This document shows positions 1-7,966 of a stretch of 64,000 nt of DNA, piece by piece. Location of the stretch: contig JAHBSL010000020.1 of the NCBI GenBank assembly GCA_019639135.1, positions 22,797 to 86,796 of the forward strand. Reading direction: 5' to 3'. A program made the position numbers and the translations under genes. Numbering within the stretch: the stretch's first letter is position 1; every line of letters starts with the position of its first letter. Source of the stretch: Acidobacteriota bacterium (GTDB taxonomy: Bacteria; Acidobacteriota; Blastocatellia; Pyrinomonadales; Pyrinomonadaceae). Under the pieces are notes generated by a model. The model worked only from the letters and a program-made list of their open reading frames with translations, ran no database searches and was not told the origin of the DNA.

Positions 1-70
1 CCGAAAGTTCAAATTCTTCCACAGATCCGTCCGGGGCAATTTCAGTTATTATTACGGGTTCATTCGGCAT
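1..70 (-). CDS. Partial CDS, N-terminus of unidentified protein
   Basis: An ATG at 70 on the minus strand opens a frame that runs off the left edge of the window (first residues MPNEPVIITEIAPDGSVEEF). It overlaps the last 11 bases of the upstream gene, whose stop is at 62-60, as expected for the next cistron of the same minus-strand operon. Only 23 residues are visible, so no function can be assigned. The start is inferred from the overlap alone. Confidence 0.45.
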   Translation of the reverse strand, partial: MPNEPVIITEIAPDGSVEEFELS

Positions 71-1472
71 AATTTTGATTCTCCATCCTGTTCATTTCTT
101 TGGCCCTCGAAGCGGCCGGCTTGGGGTTTTTACGGATAACGGTGAAATTCCCGCAACTCGCATCCGGGCATTTGACCGAAAGCTGCTGCTTTCCCTCAAG
201 CACGGACATCGGCACCCGCATCGGCGCCGAGCAGGTCGAGCACTTCAACTTAAGTTCCGTCGGTTGCGGTTTTCCGTCTTCTTTCGGCTTCGGCGGCGAT
301 GCTTTCTTTATCGTCTCGCCGATTATCTTCAAATAGCTTTGCAGCTCCGTGCTTTTGGCATATTGCGTCAGCAGCTTAAGCCGGGGCCCGAGATATGGCG
401 TTGATGTGGTCGTAAGCTCCGAAAGCCTGAGCATATCGCCATCATCCACGGATTGCTGCTCGATCCAGGCATCCATATTCAACTGCCGGTACATCAGCGA
501 AGACTTCAGCGACCAGGCCATCAGCACGCGGCGGGCGATCTCTTCGCTGCCGACCGCAAGAAGGCCCGCCCGATCGGCAGTTATCTCTGCCTGGCGTGCC
601 CAGGCAAGCAGCGGCATCTCGATCGCTCCGCCGATCAGGGCGCTTGGGCTGAGGATCGCGTTGAAGATACCTCCGGCCATAACGCCTCTTGCCGGCCCTT
701 GCTCGCCGAGGAAAAAGCGGATCACCGTCTTCCAAAGAGCATGGCCTGCCTTGCAGTGCCCGATCTCGCGGGCGAGAAGGTAAAGCATATCGACGCCCTG
801 AAAATTGCCCGCCATCGCCGATCCAATGACGATGAACGAGTCGGTATCGCTGCCAAAAGTGAGCATGTCCCACGGGCGTTCGCCGGAGAGATAGACGTCC
901 GGCATATGGGTCATTCCAAGAATTCTGGCCGCACGCACCGCCTGCCCAAACACCTGCGGCATCTGCTTCTCGCCGAGCCGAACCCCATTGAACGTCACCT
1001 CGATCCACCGCCGGCCGACCTTTTCCGAAACACCTTTGGCGGCCGCATTGAGCGGTGTGATCGCCCGCAGAGCGGCCATCGCTTTTGCGTCCGCAGCCCA
1101 TGCAAACGCGGACGAATCGACCCTATATCCCGGAACCAGTGGCCGTAGCCAGCGGCACTCGGGACACATAACCTTTGCATCCGCGAGCCCCTCCCCAAAC
1201 CCGCCGCAGGTTTGGCATCTCGGCGGTGGTGCCGGCACTTGCTGATAGATCGGCGGCGGCTGAGGCTGTTGGTGAAACTGCTGCGGCGGCGGTGGTTGCT
1301 GTTGATTCGGCTGCTGCTGTTGAACGGGCGGTTGAGGAACAGAGTGCTGCGGCGGCGGAACCGGAACTGCTTGCACGATCGCAACCCCGCAAAAAATACA
1401 GAACCGTGAGCCCGCCACAGTTTGCCGGTGGCCATTTGGGCAAATTGGATTTCCGTTTCCCTCGCTGCTCAT
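60..1472 (-). CDS. Zinc-ribbon protein with degenerate M48-like metallopeptidase domain
   Basis: The product is 470 aa when started at 1472, where the ATG overlaps the previous stop as TAATG. The frame is open upstream to 1592, but that part only overlaps the preceding gene. Order: N-terminal zinc ribbon (CPNGH...CIFCG), a long Pro/Gln-rich linker, a second Cys cluster (CQTCGG...CPEC), an M48-like core and a C-terminal Cys pair (CSTC...C...C). The core has REIGHCKAGH at about 235-244 and a downstream EITADRAG that resembles the ExxxD of M48. The first His of HExxH is Arg, so one zinc ligand is missing and catalysis is doubtful. Assignment to an M48-like fold is inference from these two motifs. 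It is translationally coupled to the zinc-ribbon membrane protein upstream. Confidence 0.75.
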   Translation of the reverse strand: MSSEGNGNPICPNGHRQTVAGSRFCIFCGVAIVQAVPVPPPQHSVPQPPVQQQQPNQQQPPPPQQFHQQPQPPPIYQQVPAPPPRCQTCGGFGEGLADAKVMCPECRWLRPLVPGYRVDSSAFAWAADAKAMAALRAITPLNAAAKGVSEKVGRRWIEVTFNGVRLGEKQMPQVFGQAVRAARILGMTHMPDVYLSGERPWDMLTFGSDTDSFIVIGSAMAGNFQGVDMLYLLAREIGHCKAGHALWKTVIRFFLGEQGPARGVMAGGIFNAILSPSALIGGAIEMPLLAWARQAEITADRAGLLAVGSEEIARRVLMAWSLKSSLMYRQLNMDAWIEQQSVDDGDMLRLSELTTTSTPYLGPRLKLLTQYAKSTELQSYLKIIGETIKKASPPKPKEDGKPQPTELKLKCSTCSAPMRVPMSVLEGKQQLSVKCPDASCGNFTVIRKNPKPAASRAKEMNRMENQNYAE

Positions 1473-1915
1473 TAGTAATAATAGGGGCCCGATGCAGCCG
1501 ACATCATGCTCATCAAAATCCAAAGGAAATAGATGCCCACGTGAATGATGCTCGAAATGATGCCGCCCCAAAGCCCTACAAGCGCCATCCAACGCCCGCC
1601 GGCCGGCGAACGGCCGTTCTTGATCGAATCAAGCTCAAGCCAGCCGACGATCGCCGCCGGTACACCCGAGATCGGCCCGCAGCAAAAAAGCGCCAGAATG
1701 GCCAGGATCAACGCCGCGACCGCCTTCTGGCCGTATTCTCCGCTCGAATTCTGCTGAGCATTGCCTGTCGGTGCCCAGTTCTGGGCTCCCGGCTGCTGCC
1801 CGATAAAAGGCGGCGGCTCTTGCCGCGGCGGGGCACCGAGCGGCGTCGCGCAATTAAGGCAAAAGGCCGCTTCCGCGGGATTGGGCTGATTGCATTTTGG
1901 GCACGGCTTTGTCAT
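1472..1915 (-). CDS. Zinc-ribbon DUF4190-like membrane protein
   Basis: 147 aa. The N-terminus is a zinc ribbon (CPKCNQ...CLNCATPL), followed by a Pro/Gln-rich linker and a domain with two hydrophobic segments (about residues 65-90 and 108-140) separated by a short conserved-looking loop (GWLELDSIKNGRSPAGG). This layout matches bacterial zinc_ribbon_2 plus DUF4190 proteins, which have no defined activity. Its stop overlaps the start of the following M48-like gene by one base, so the two are probably made together. The two proteins share the zinc-ribbon/PQ-rich layout, which suggests a common membrane-associated complex (inference). Confidence 0.75.
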   Translation of the reverse strand: MTKPCPKCNQPNPAEAAFCLNCATPLGAPPRQEPPPFIGQQPGAQNWAPTGNAQQNSSGEYGQKAVAALILAILALFCCGPISGVPAAIVGWLELDSIKNGRSPAGGRWMALVGLWGGIISSIIHVGIYFLWILMSMMSAASGPYYY

Positions 1916-2060
1916 ATAGGCGAAAAAGCGGAAGAAGTTGTCCTCCGTTGATAATGCGAGAAACCTCGTGGGAAAAGGTCAGATTTCGTCTTAAGTTTTT
2001 GATACTATACAACAAATTCCGTTTCCAGGGCGACCAAGACCCCGGCAAACCAGATCGATT

Positions 2061-2226
2061 GCCCGGCTGAAAGCCAAGAGCTGAGAGCTGTTCGATAACG
2101 AAATGCAAAAGATCAAACATCACATCGGCCGTTAAACTAGAAATGCCCGGCTGAAATCTGACAGCTAAAAGCTGAGAGCTGTTCGATAACGAAATGCAAA
2201 AGATCGAAAATTACATCGGCGGTAAA
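2061..2226 (+). repeat. Direct duplication of the leader and first codons of the dehydrogenase gene
   Basis: A 34-base segment at 2081-2114 recurs exactly at 2172-2205, and weaker similarity extends from 2061/2145 to about 2135/2226. The second copy contains the real start codon of the aldehyde dehydrogenase (2194). The first copy contains the same ATG (2103) and first codons but ends at TAA (2133-2135), giving the 10-residue frame MQKIKHHIGR. Both copies also carry AGCTGAGAGCT-type short repeats. Confidence 0.85.
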
Positions 2227-3690
2227 TTGGTTCAGCCCGCATCAGGCGAGTATTTTGACAACATCGAACCCGCGACGGGCGAGGCCTATTCGTTGATACC
2301 GGATTCGGACGAGCGCGACGTCAACCACGCCGCAGATGCCGCGAAGGCCGCTTTTCCGGCGTGGTCCACGACACCGCCCGAGGAAAGATTTGCGATATTG
2401 ATGCGGCTGGTTTCGCTTATCGAACGCGACCTCGAACCGCTCGCCCGTGCCGAATCGAAAGATAACGGTAAGCCGGTCTCGCTTGCCCGCAGCGTCGATA
2501 TCCCGCGGGCCGCCGCGAATTTTCGCTTTTACGCGACGGCCGCGATGCACCTTGCCAATGAGTCGCACGAGACCTTTGCACCGGGCGGCGTTCACGCGAT
2601 CAATTACACCTTGCGGCAGCCGCTCGGCGTCGCGGGCTGCATAAGCCCATGGAATCTGCCGCTTTATCTTTTTACCTGGAAGATCGCACCGGCGATCGCC
2701 GCCGGCTGTACCGTCGTCGCCAAACCGAGCGAGGTCACGCCGATGACGGCTTACCTGCTCTCAAAACTCTGCATTGAAGCGGGCCTGCCGCCGGGCGTTC
2801 TGAACATCGTCCACGGCACCGGGCCGAAGGTCGGCTCGGCCATCGTTGCACATCAGGACATCAAAGCCATCTCATTCACCGGCGGCACAAAGACCGGCGA
2901 AGAGATCGCCCGCACTGCCGCACCGATGTTCAAAAAGCTCTCGCTCGAACTCGGCGGCAAGAATCCGAACATCATCTTCGCCGACTGCAACTACGACGAG
3001 ATGCTGGCGACGACCGTCCGCTCATCGTTCTCGAACCAGGGCGAGATCTGCCTCTGCGGTTCGCGGATATTTATCGAACGCCCGCTTTATGAGCGCTTTA
3101 AGAAGGACTTCGTCGAACGCGTTGCCGCTCTCAAGGTCGGCGACCCGAATGACCCCGCAACCGACATCGGAGCCATCGTCTCAAAACAGCATTTCGAGAA
3201 GATTCTTTCCTACATCGACCTCGCCAAACACGAAGGCGGAACGATCCTAACCGGCGGTTCCGCATATTCCCCTCCTTGCTTAGGAGGGGTGGCAGCCGCT
3301 TCGGCTGACGGGGTGGTAGAACGAGATCTCTCAGGTTATTTTGTCGAGCCGACCGTCATCGAAGGCCTCCGGCATGATTGCCGGACGAACCAAGAAGAGA
3401 TCTTCGGCCCGGTCGTGACGATAATGCCGTTCGACACCGAAGACGAAGTTCTTGGCTACGCCAACAGCGTCCGCTACGGCCTCGCCGCAACACTCTGGAC
3501 CGAAAACCTCCCGCGGGCCCACCGCATCTCAGCTAAACTCGAGTCCGGCATCGTCTGGGTAAACTGCTGGATGCTCCGCGACCTCCGCACGCCCTTCGGC
3601 GGCGTAAAAGACAGCGGCCTCGGCCGCGAAGGCGGCTTCGAAGCGTTGAAGTTCTTTACCGAAGAGAAGAATGTCTGCGTAACTCTATGA
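2194..3690 (+). CDS. 2-aminomuconate 6-semialdehyde dehydrogenase (ALDH family)
   Basis: 498 aa NAD-dependent aldehyde dehydrogenase that would oxidise 2-aminomuconate semialdehyde (or hydroxymuconate semialdehyde) to the acid. Visible family marks are the substrate/cofactor region SPWNLPLYLFTWKIAPA, the catalytic Glu in LELGGKNPN (about 251-259), the catalytic Cys in NQGEICLCGSR (about residue 286) and FGGVKDSGLGREGG near the C-terminus. The aminomuconate role is chosen because HAAO, ACMSD, RidA-type deaminase, kynureninase and KMO genes lie on the same strand within 18 kb. An in-frame repeat at about residues 359-376 adds sequence (YSPPCLGGVAAASADG) not expected in the family. The 5' end of the gene is duplicated just upstream. 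No strong ribosome-binding site is visible. Confidence 0.88.
   Translation: MQKIENYIGGKLVQPASGEYFDNIEPATGEAYSLIPDSDERDVNHAADAAKAAFPAWSTTPPEERFAILMRLVSLIERDLEPLARAESKDNGKPVSLARSVDIPRAAANFRFYATAAMHLANESHETFAPGGVHAINYTLRQPLGVAGCISPWNLPLYLFTWKIAPAIAAGCTVVAKPSEVTPMTAYLLSKLCIEAGLPPGVLNIVHGTGPKVGSAIVAHQDIKAISFTGGTKTGEEIARTAAPMFKKLSLELGGKNPNIIFADCNYDEMLATTVRSSFSNQGEICLCGSRIFIERPLYERFKKDFVERVAALKVGDPNDPATDIGAIVSKQHFEKILSYIDLAKHEGGTILTGGSAYSPPCLGGVAAASADGVVERDLSGYFVEPTVIEGLRHDCRTNQEEIFGPVVTIMPFDTEDEVLGYANSVRYGLAATLWTENLPRAHRISAKLESGIVWVNCWMLRDLRTPFGGVKDSGLGREGGFEALKFFTEEKNVCVTL
3268..3320 (+). repeat. In-frame palindromic repeat inside the dehydrogenase gene
   Basis: Two stacked hairpins are visible: CCCCTCC (3270-3276) with GGAGGGG (3283-3289), and CAGCCG with CGGCTG around 3293-3307, followed by GGGGTGG. 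The layout is of the intergenic CACCCCG...CCACCCCTCC type and is related to the one inside the kmo gene (18963-19008). It is translated in frame, in a loop between the NAD-binding and C-terminal parts of the enzyme. Confidence 0.8.
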
Positions 3691-3740
3691 CCCGAGGGGG
3701 CACCAGCAAACGGCTTATTCACTATGCATTTCACCGTTCA

Positions 3741-5048
3741 CTATGTGGAGCCGTAATCCGCCGTTGAGACGAGCACCTTATCTACCCGGCGGCCGTCCAT
3801 GTCCATTACCTCAAAGCGGCGGCCGTTCCATTCGAAGTGGTCGCCTTCGTGCGGGAGCCGCTCGAGCCGAGTCAGCACGAACCCGGCGAGTGTTTGATAC
3901 ATCCCGCGTTCGCCCGCTGGCAAAGCCTTCACGCCGATCGCTTCGAGAAATTCGTCGATCGGCATACTTCCATCGATCAACATCGAGCCATCTTCTCTTA
4001 CGACAACACTTCCCTGAACCGCACCGCCGATCGGAAAATCGCCGACGATCTCCTCAAGGATATCCTTAAGCGTAACCAGCCCCTCGATCGATCCGAACTC
4101 ATCGACAATGAATACCACGTCCGACGCCGTGCTGCGGAAGAGTGCGAGCAGTTCGAGAGCCGTGACGGTTTCGGGCACGAACGTCGGCTCGCGCAGAGCC
4201 GATGCAAGGTCGAACTCCTTGCCCTCAAGCATCTGAACCAGCACATCGCGCTTCTCTATCACCCCGGCAAGTTCGTCCAGGGTTCCACGTCCGGCCGGGA
4301 GCCTTGAGTAGCTGCTTCCTGCCAATCGCCGTTTAATCGTCTCCGGGTCGTCATCAAGGTTTATCCATTCGATCTTTACCCGAGAGGTCATCAGCGCCGT
4401 TGCCCGCAGGTCATCGAGCCGAAGCACGCTATCGATCAATTCCTTCTCGCTTGAGTGAAAAACACCGATCTCCGCACCTTGGGCAATGTGGGCCTTGATC
4501 TCCTCCTCGGTCATCACGCTGTCCGTCGCCTCCGAGACCCGAAAGATCCCGAGTATCAGGCGCGTCGAACGGCTGAGCAGCCAAACAACCGGTGCGGTCA
4601 ATTTTGAAACGAAACGCATCGGCCGCGAGAACGTCTTCGCCACAGCCTCCGGCATATTGAGCGCGATGTTCTTGGGGACAAGTTCGCCGATGACGAGTGA
4701 GAAGTACGTGATCACGAGGATAACGAGCCCGAACCCGATGCTCGCCGAGTATGGCTCAAGCGCTGGAAATGTGGCGACCAGTGCAGAAACCTCTTGGGAA
4801 AGAAACGCTCCGCCAAATGCACCCGAAAGAATGCCGACCAGCGTAATGCCGATCTGCACCGCCGAAAGAAAACGCTCCGGCCGCTCCTGCAGTTCGATCG
4901 CCGCCGCCGCTCCCTTGCTCCCTTCGCCGGCGGCGCCTTGCAGACGCATTCGCCGGGCCGAGACGACCGCGATCTCCGTCATAGAAAAAAGGCCGTTGAT
5001 GATGATCAGGGCGCCGATCAGCACGACCTCAAGGATGATCCGTTCCAT
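3741..5048 (-). CDS. CNNM/CorC (HlyC) family transmembrane protein with CBS pair
   Basis: 435 aa from the ATG at 5048; the frame stays open further upstream but that part lies antisense to the RidA and serine-hydrolase genes. Order: DUF21/CNNM membrane domain with about four hydrophobic segments (1-190, including NGLFSMTEIAVVSARR and SLVIGELVPKNIAL), a cytoplasmic pair of CBS domains (about 205-335, including the DEFGSIEGLVTLKDILEEIVGD signature) and a C-terminal CorC/HlyC transporter-associated domain ending near the stop. Relatives take part in Mg2+/Co2+ homeostasis or are annotated as hemolysin-like; the ion is unknown here. It is the only minus-strand gene in this part of the kynurenine region and probably has its own promoter. 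Confidence 0.9.
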   Translation of the reverse strand: MERIILEVVLIGALIIINGLFSMTEIAVVSARRMRLQGAAGEGSKGAAAAIELQERPERFLSAVQIGITLVGILSGAFGGAFLSQEVSALVATFPALEPYSASIGFGLVILVITYFSLVIGELVPKNIALNMPEAVAKTFSRPMRFVSKLTAPVVWLLSRSTRLILGIFRVSEATDSVMTEEEIKAHIAQGAEIGVFHSSEKELIDSVLRLDDLRATALMTSRVKIEWINLDDDPETIKRRLAGSSYSRLPAGRGTLDELAGVIEKRDVLVQMLEGKEFDLASALREPTFVPETVTALELLALFRSTASDVVFIVDEFGSIEGLVTLKDILEEIVGDFPIGGAVQGSVVVREDGSMLIDGSMPIDEFLEAIGVKALPAGERGMYQTLAGFVLTRLERLPHEGDHFEWNGRRFEVMDMDGRRVDKVLVSTADYGST

Positions 5049-5141
5049 ACCTTGATTGTGCGGTATCTCTAAGGCAAAGCCAACAGGCCACACAGCACGG
5101 GCAAAGTTTCTGCATGGCCGCTTCTGCGATACAATCCACTC

Positions 5142-5570
5142 ATGGACGAAAACACGGCCCTCGAATCTTCCCGGGCACCGGAGCCCGTCGGGCTTTATCC
5201 GCACGCCCGCCGCGTCGGAAACCTGCTCTTTCTTTCGGGCGTCGGCCCTCGGACTCGCGGCACGAAAAAAATACCCGGCGTAGAGTTGAGCGATGCCGGT
5301 GAGATCGTCTCTTACGACATCGAGACGCAGTGCCAATCGGTCTTTCAAAATGTCCGTTACATCCTTGAGGACGCAGGGTCGTCGTGGAACAACATTGTTG
5401 ACGTTACGGTCTTTCTTACCAACATGAAGGCCGACTTCGCCGTGTATAATAAGATCTACGCCGAGTATTTCGCCGAGAACCGTCCGTGCCGGACGACCGT
5501 CGAGATATGCTCGCTTCCCACGCCGATCGCCATCGAACTGAAGGTTATTGCCACGATCGATAATGAATAG
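5142..5570 (+). CDS. RidA-family 2-aminomuconate deaminase
   Basis: 142 aa RidA/YjgF-fold enzyme. In kynurenine catabolism this family includes 2-aminomuconate deaminase, which converts 2-aminomuconate to 4-oxalocrotonate plus ammonia. Visible marks are GVGPRTRGTKKIPGV, QCQSVFQNVRYILEDAGSSW, VFLTNMKADFAVYN and the conserved Arg region NRPCRTTVEICSLP near residue 115. The length and the extended N-terminus fit the aminomuconate-deaminase branch better than generic RidA, and the neighbouring dehydrogenase and dioxygenase genes support it. The end overlaps the start of the next gene (ATGAATAG), implying coupling. Confidence 0.82.
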   Translation: MDENTALESSRAPEPVGLYPHARRVGNLLFLSGVGPRTRGTKKIPGVELSDAGEIVSYDIETQCQSVFQNVRYILEDAGSSWNNIVDVTVFLTNMKADFAVYNKIYAEYFAENRPCRTTVEICSLPTPIAIELKVIATIDNE

Positions 5571-6711
5571 CGGAACCATACAGATGGGAGCACGGAGGCC
5601 TTGGCCCACCGTTGTCGCGTGCGTGGCCTTTTCTGCGTTCTTCGTTTTCGCGGAACCATCTGTAGAGGCCCAGTCGAGAAATGTGGACACGATCGTCGCT
5701 CGCAGGATGGCCGCGACCCGAACTCCCGGAATGGCGGTGGCCGTTCTTGTCGAGGGCAAGGTCGTCCATAAGAAGGGATATGGCGTTGCAAATCTCGAAA
5801 TGCAGTCCAAGGTAACTGAACGGACTGTATTCAACCTCGCTTCAATCACCAAGTCGTTCACTGCACTAGCCGCAATAAAGCTTGTTGAGACCGGCAAGAT
5901 CACCCTGGACGATCCGCTTTCGCGGCATCTTGAAAGTATCCCGGAGCACTGGAAGGGAATAACCTTACGGCAGCTTTTGAACAATACGTCCGGGATTAAG
6001 AGCTTTACTTCGCTGGCCGAAAGCGAAGAACCATGTAATGCTGCCCAGGACATTCGAACATACAAACGAGGCGACGCTATCAAGGAGGTCGAGTGTTTTC
6101 CGCTTGAGTTTGTCCCCGGCGAAAAATGGCGATACGCGGACACCGGCTTTTATCTCGTCGGCATGGTCATCGAGAAGATAAGCGGACAGGACTACGGATC
6201 CTTTCTTAAAGAAAACATCTTTTCCCCGCTTGGTATGCGCAACACTAAGTTGCTTGATTATTCCGAGATAGTGCCTGAGCGTGCAAACGGTTACAGTTTC
6301 CGAGATGGTCGTATCATCAATGCATCGCGTTTCGATATCGACGAATTTGCTAACGGGGGGCTCGTATCGACGCTCGAGGATATGACCCGCTTTGAGCAGG
6401 CGTTTTTAACCGAGAAAGTCCTCAAAAAGAGTTCGATCAACACGATGTTGGCCAATGCTCGACTTAACAGCGGTGAGGTCGTGGTCAACTACGGCATCGG
6501 GCTCGGCTTGACACCCTATAAGGGCCAAAACCGCTTCGGGCATACCGGTGGCGGTGGACTTGGTTTCGCGACAGCATTTGCACATTTCCCGGACAAAAAG
6601 GTAACGGTCGTCGTTCTTGCGAATGCCGACCAAGACGGCATCGGCGATTTCGCAAATGCGATCGCGGAGCTTTATTTCAAAAGGAACAGCAATAAGGGAG
6701 AACAAAAATGA
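5563..6711 (+). CDS. Secreted serine hydrolase (beta-lactamase/class C PBP-like)
   Basis: 382 aa from the ATG at 5563, which overlaps the previous stop; a later ATG at 5584 is an equally possible start. A signal peptide is visible (VVACVAFSAFFVFAEPSVEAQ). The S-x-x-K nucleophile motif is in NLASITKSFTALAAIKL, the Tyr motif is YADTGFYLVG in place of the common YSN, and the third box is GHTGGGGLG. These mark the beta-lactamase-related family (PF00144-type), which includes esterases, D-aminopeptidases and penicillin-binding proteins; the substrate cannot be told. It overlaps the next gene by ATGA, so it travels with the alcohol dehydrogenase in a short operon. Confidence 0.85.
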   Translation: MNSGTIQMGARRPWPTVVACVAFSAFFVFAEPSVEAQSRNVDTIVARRMAATRTPGMAVAVLVEGKVVHKKGYGVANLEMQSKVTERTVFNLASITKSFTALAAIKLVETGKITLDDPLSRHLESIPEHWKGITLRQLLNNTSGIKSFTSLAESEEPCNAAQDIRTYKRGDAIKEVECFPLEFVPGEKWRYADTGFYLVGMVIEKISGQDYGSFLKENIFSPLGMRNTKLLDYSEIVPERANGYSFRDGRIINASRFDIDEFANGGLVSTLEDMTRFEQAFLTEKVLKKSSINTMLANARLNSGEVVVNYGIGLGLTPYKGQNRFGHTGGGGLGFATAFAHFPDKKVTVVVLANADQDGIGDFANAIAELYFKRNSNKGEQK

Positions 6712-7784
6712 CAGCAGCAGCAGCAAAAGGGATCGCGACTCGCGGTTTCGCAGTTTCCGGCCCCGAGGCCAAGTTTGAACCATTCGAATTCCAACGCCGC
6801 GAGCTCGGCCCTAAGGACATTCTCATCGACATACTTTACTCGGGTATTTGCCACTCGGACATCCATCAGGCACGCGCCGAATGGGAACCGCTGATCCCGT
6901 CGCTCTATCCTATGGTACCGGGCCACGAGATCGTCGGCCGCGTGACCAAGGTCGGCAGCGAAGTAACCAAATTCAAGGATGGCGACATCGCCGGCATCGG
7001 CTGTTTTGTCGATTCGTGCCGCGAGTGCGGTGCCTGCCACCACGGCATCGAGCAATACTGCATCAAGGGTTCGGCGCAAACCTACAACAGCACCGAAATG
7101 GACCGCCAGACGCCGACATTCGGCGGCTATTCGAAACACTACGTCATCGATGAAGCATACGCATTGAATGTCAATGCACCTGAAGAAGCTCTGCCAGGCG
7201 TCGCTCCTCTCCTTTGCGCGGGCATCACAACCTACTCGCCTCTCAAGAAATGGGGCGTCGGTCCCGGAAAGAAGGTCGCCATCGCAGGCCTCGGCGGGCT
7301 TGGCCACATGGGCGTAAAGCTCGCCGTAGCAATGGGAGCCGAAGTTACGGTGCTCAGCACTTCGCCCTCAAAGGAAGAAGATGCGAAGAAGCTCGGAGCA
7401 CACAATTTCGTCAATATCCGCGACGACGAAGCCCGAACGGCAGCGGCCGGCAGTTTCGACTTCATTCTCGACACGATCTCCGCAAATCACGACTACAATG
7501 CATACCTCTCGCTGCTCGGACTGAACGGCGTAATGGTCATTGTCGGCGTCCCGACCGAACCCGCCGCCCTCAATGCATTCTCGCTGATCGGCGGTAACAA
7601 AGTGCTTGCCGGTTCGCTTATCGGCGGCATTCCGGAAACGCAGGAGATGCTCGATTTCTGTGCAAAACACGGCATTACGTCAGACATCGAACTGATCAAA
7701 CCGGATTACATCGACACGGCCTATGACCGAACGGTGAAGGCGGACGTCCGCTATCGCTTCGTCATCGACATGGCGAACGCTTAG
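6708..7784 (+). CDS. Zinc-dependent NAD(P) alcohol dehydrogenase (CAD/YahK-like)
   Basis: 358 aa medium-chain dehydrogenase that oxidises alcohols or reduces aldehydes. Catalytic zinc ligands are visible in GICHSDIHQ and VPGHEIVGRV, the structural zinc loop in CRECGACHHGIEQYC, and the Rossmann motif in GLGGLGHMGVKLA. The overall pattern, including TYNSTEMDRQTPTFGGYSKHYVID, is that of the cinnamyl-alcohol-dehydrogenase/YahK group. Its ATG overlaps the stop of the serine hydrolase (ATGA at 6708-6711). A broad aldehyde reductase role is known for the group; a link to aromatic catabolism is only suggested by context. Confidence 0.88.
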   Translation: MTAAAAKGIATRGFAVSGPEAKFEPFEFQRRELGPKDILIDILYSGICHSDIHQARAEWEPLIPSLYPMVPGHEIVGRVTKVGSEVTKFKDGDIAGIGCFVDSCRECGACHHGIEQYCIKGSAQTYNSTEMDRQTPTFGGYSKHYVIDEAYALNVNAPEEALPGVAPLLCAGITTYSPLKKWGVGPGKKVAIAGLGGLGHMGVKLAVAMGAEVTVLSTSPSKEEDAKKLGAHNFVNIRDDEARTAAAGSFDFILDTISANHDYNAYLSLLGLNGVMVIVGVPTEPAALNAFSLIGGNKVLAGSLIGGIPETQEMLDFCAKHGITSDIELIKPDYIDTAYDRTVKADVRYRFVIDMANA

Positions 7785-7790
7785 AAAGTT

Positions 7791-7964
7791 GCAAAGGGTA
7801 AATGTGAAAAGGTGGAAAAGTTGAAGAATGAAAACACAGGAAAGTGGACCGGTTTGAGACCTCCCACTTTTACCTTTTCACTTTTCAACCTTTTCACCTT
7901 TTCACTTTTCAACCTTTTCACCTTTTCACCTTTTCACCTTTTCACTTTTTCACTTTTTCACTCT
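7791..7964 (+). repeat. Polypurine/polypyrimidine tandem repeat with inverted arm
   Basis: From about 7866 to 7962 the plus strand is a tandem run of units like CCTTTTCAC (about 10 bases each, with variants). Upstream, 7791-7830 carries the complementary purine form (GTGAAAAGGTGGAAAAG). The two arms could pair as a long imperfect stem between the alcohol dehydrogenase and DUF1697 genes, or act as a slippage-prone purine tract. The repeat stops a few bases before the DUF1697 start codon. Confidence 0.85.
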
Positions 7965-7966
7965 GA

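Noticed and set aside
1854..2123. An 89-codon minus-strand frame before the zinc-ribbon gene
   Set aside because: It overlaps the start of the supported gene and runs through the duplicated leader sequence; no family signal.
5049..6143. N-terminal extension of the CNNM/CorC gene to an 800-residue protein
   Set aside because: The added part lies antisense to the RidA and serine-hydrolase genes. The ATG at 5048 begins the conserved membrane domain.
7866..7962. Possible CRISPR array
   Set aside because: The units are contiguous tandem repeats of about 10 bases without unique spacers, and no cas gene is near.
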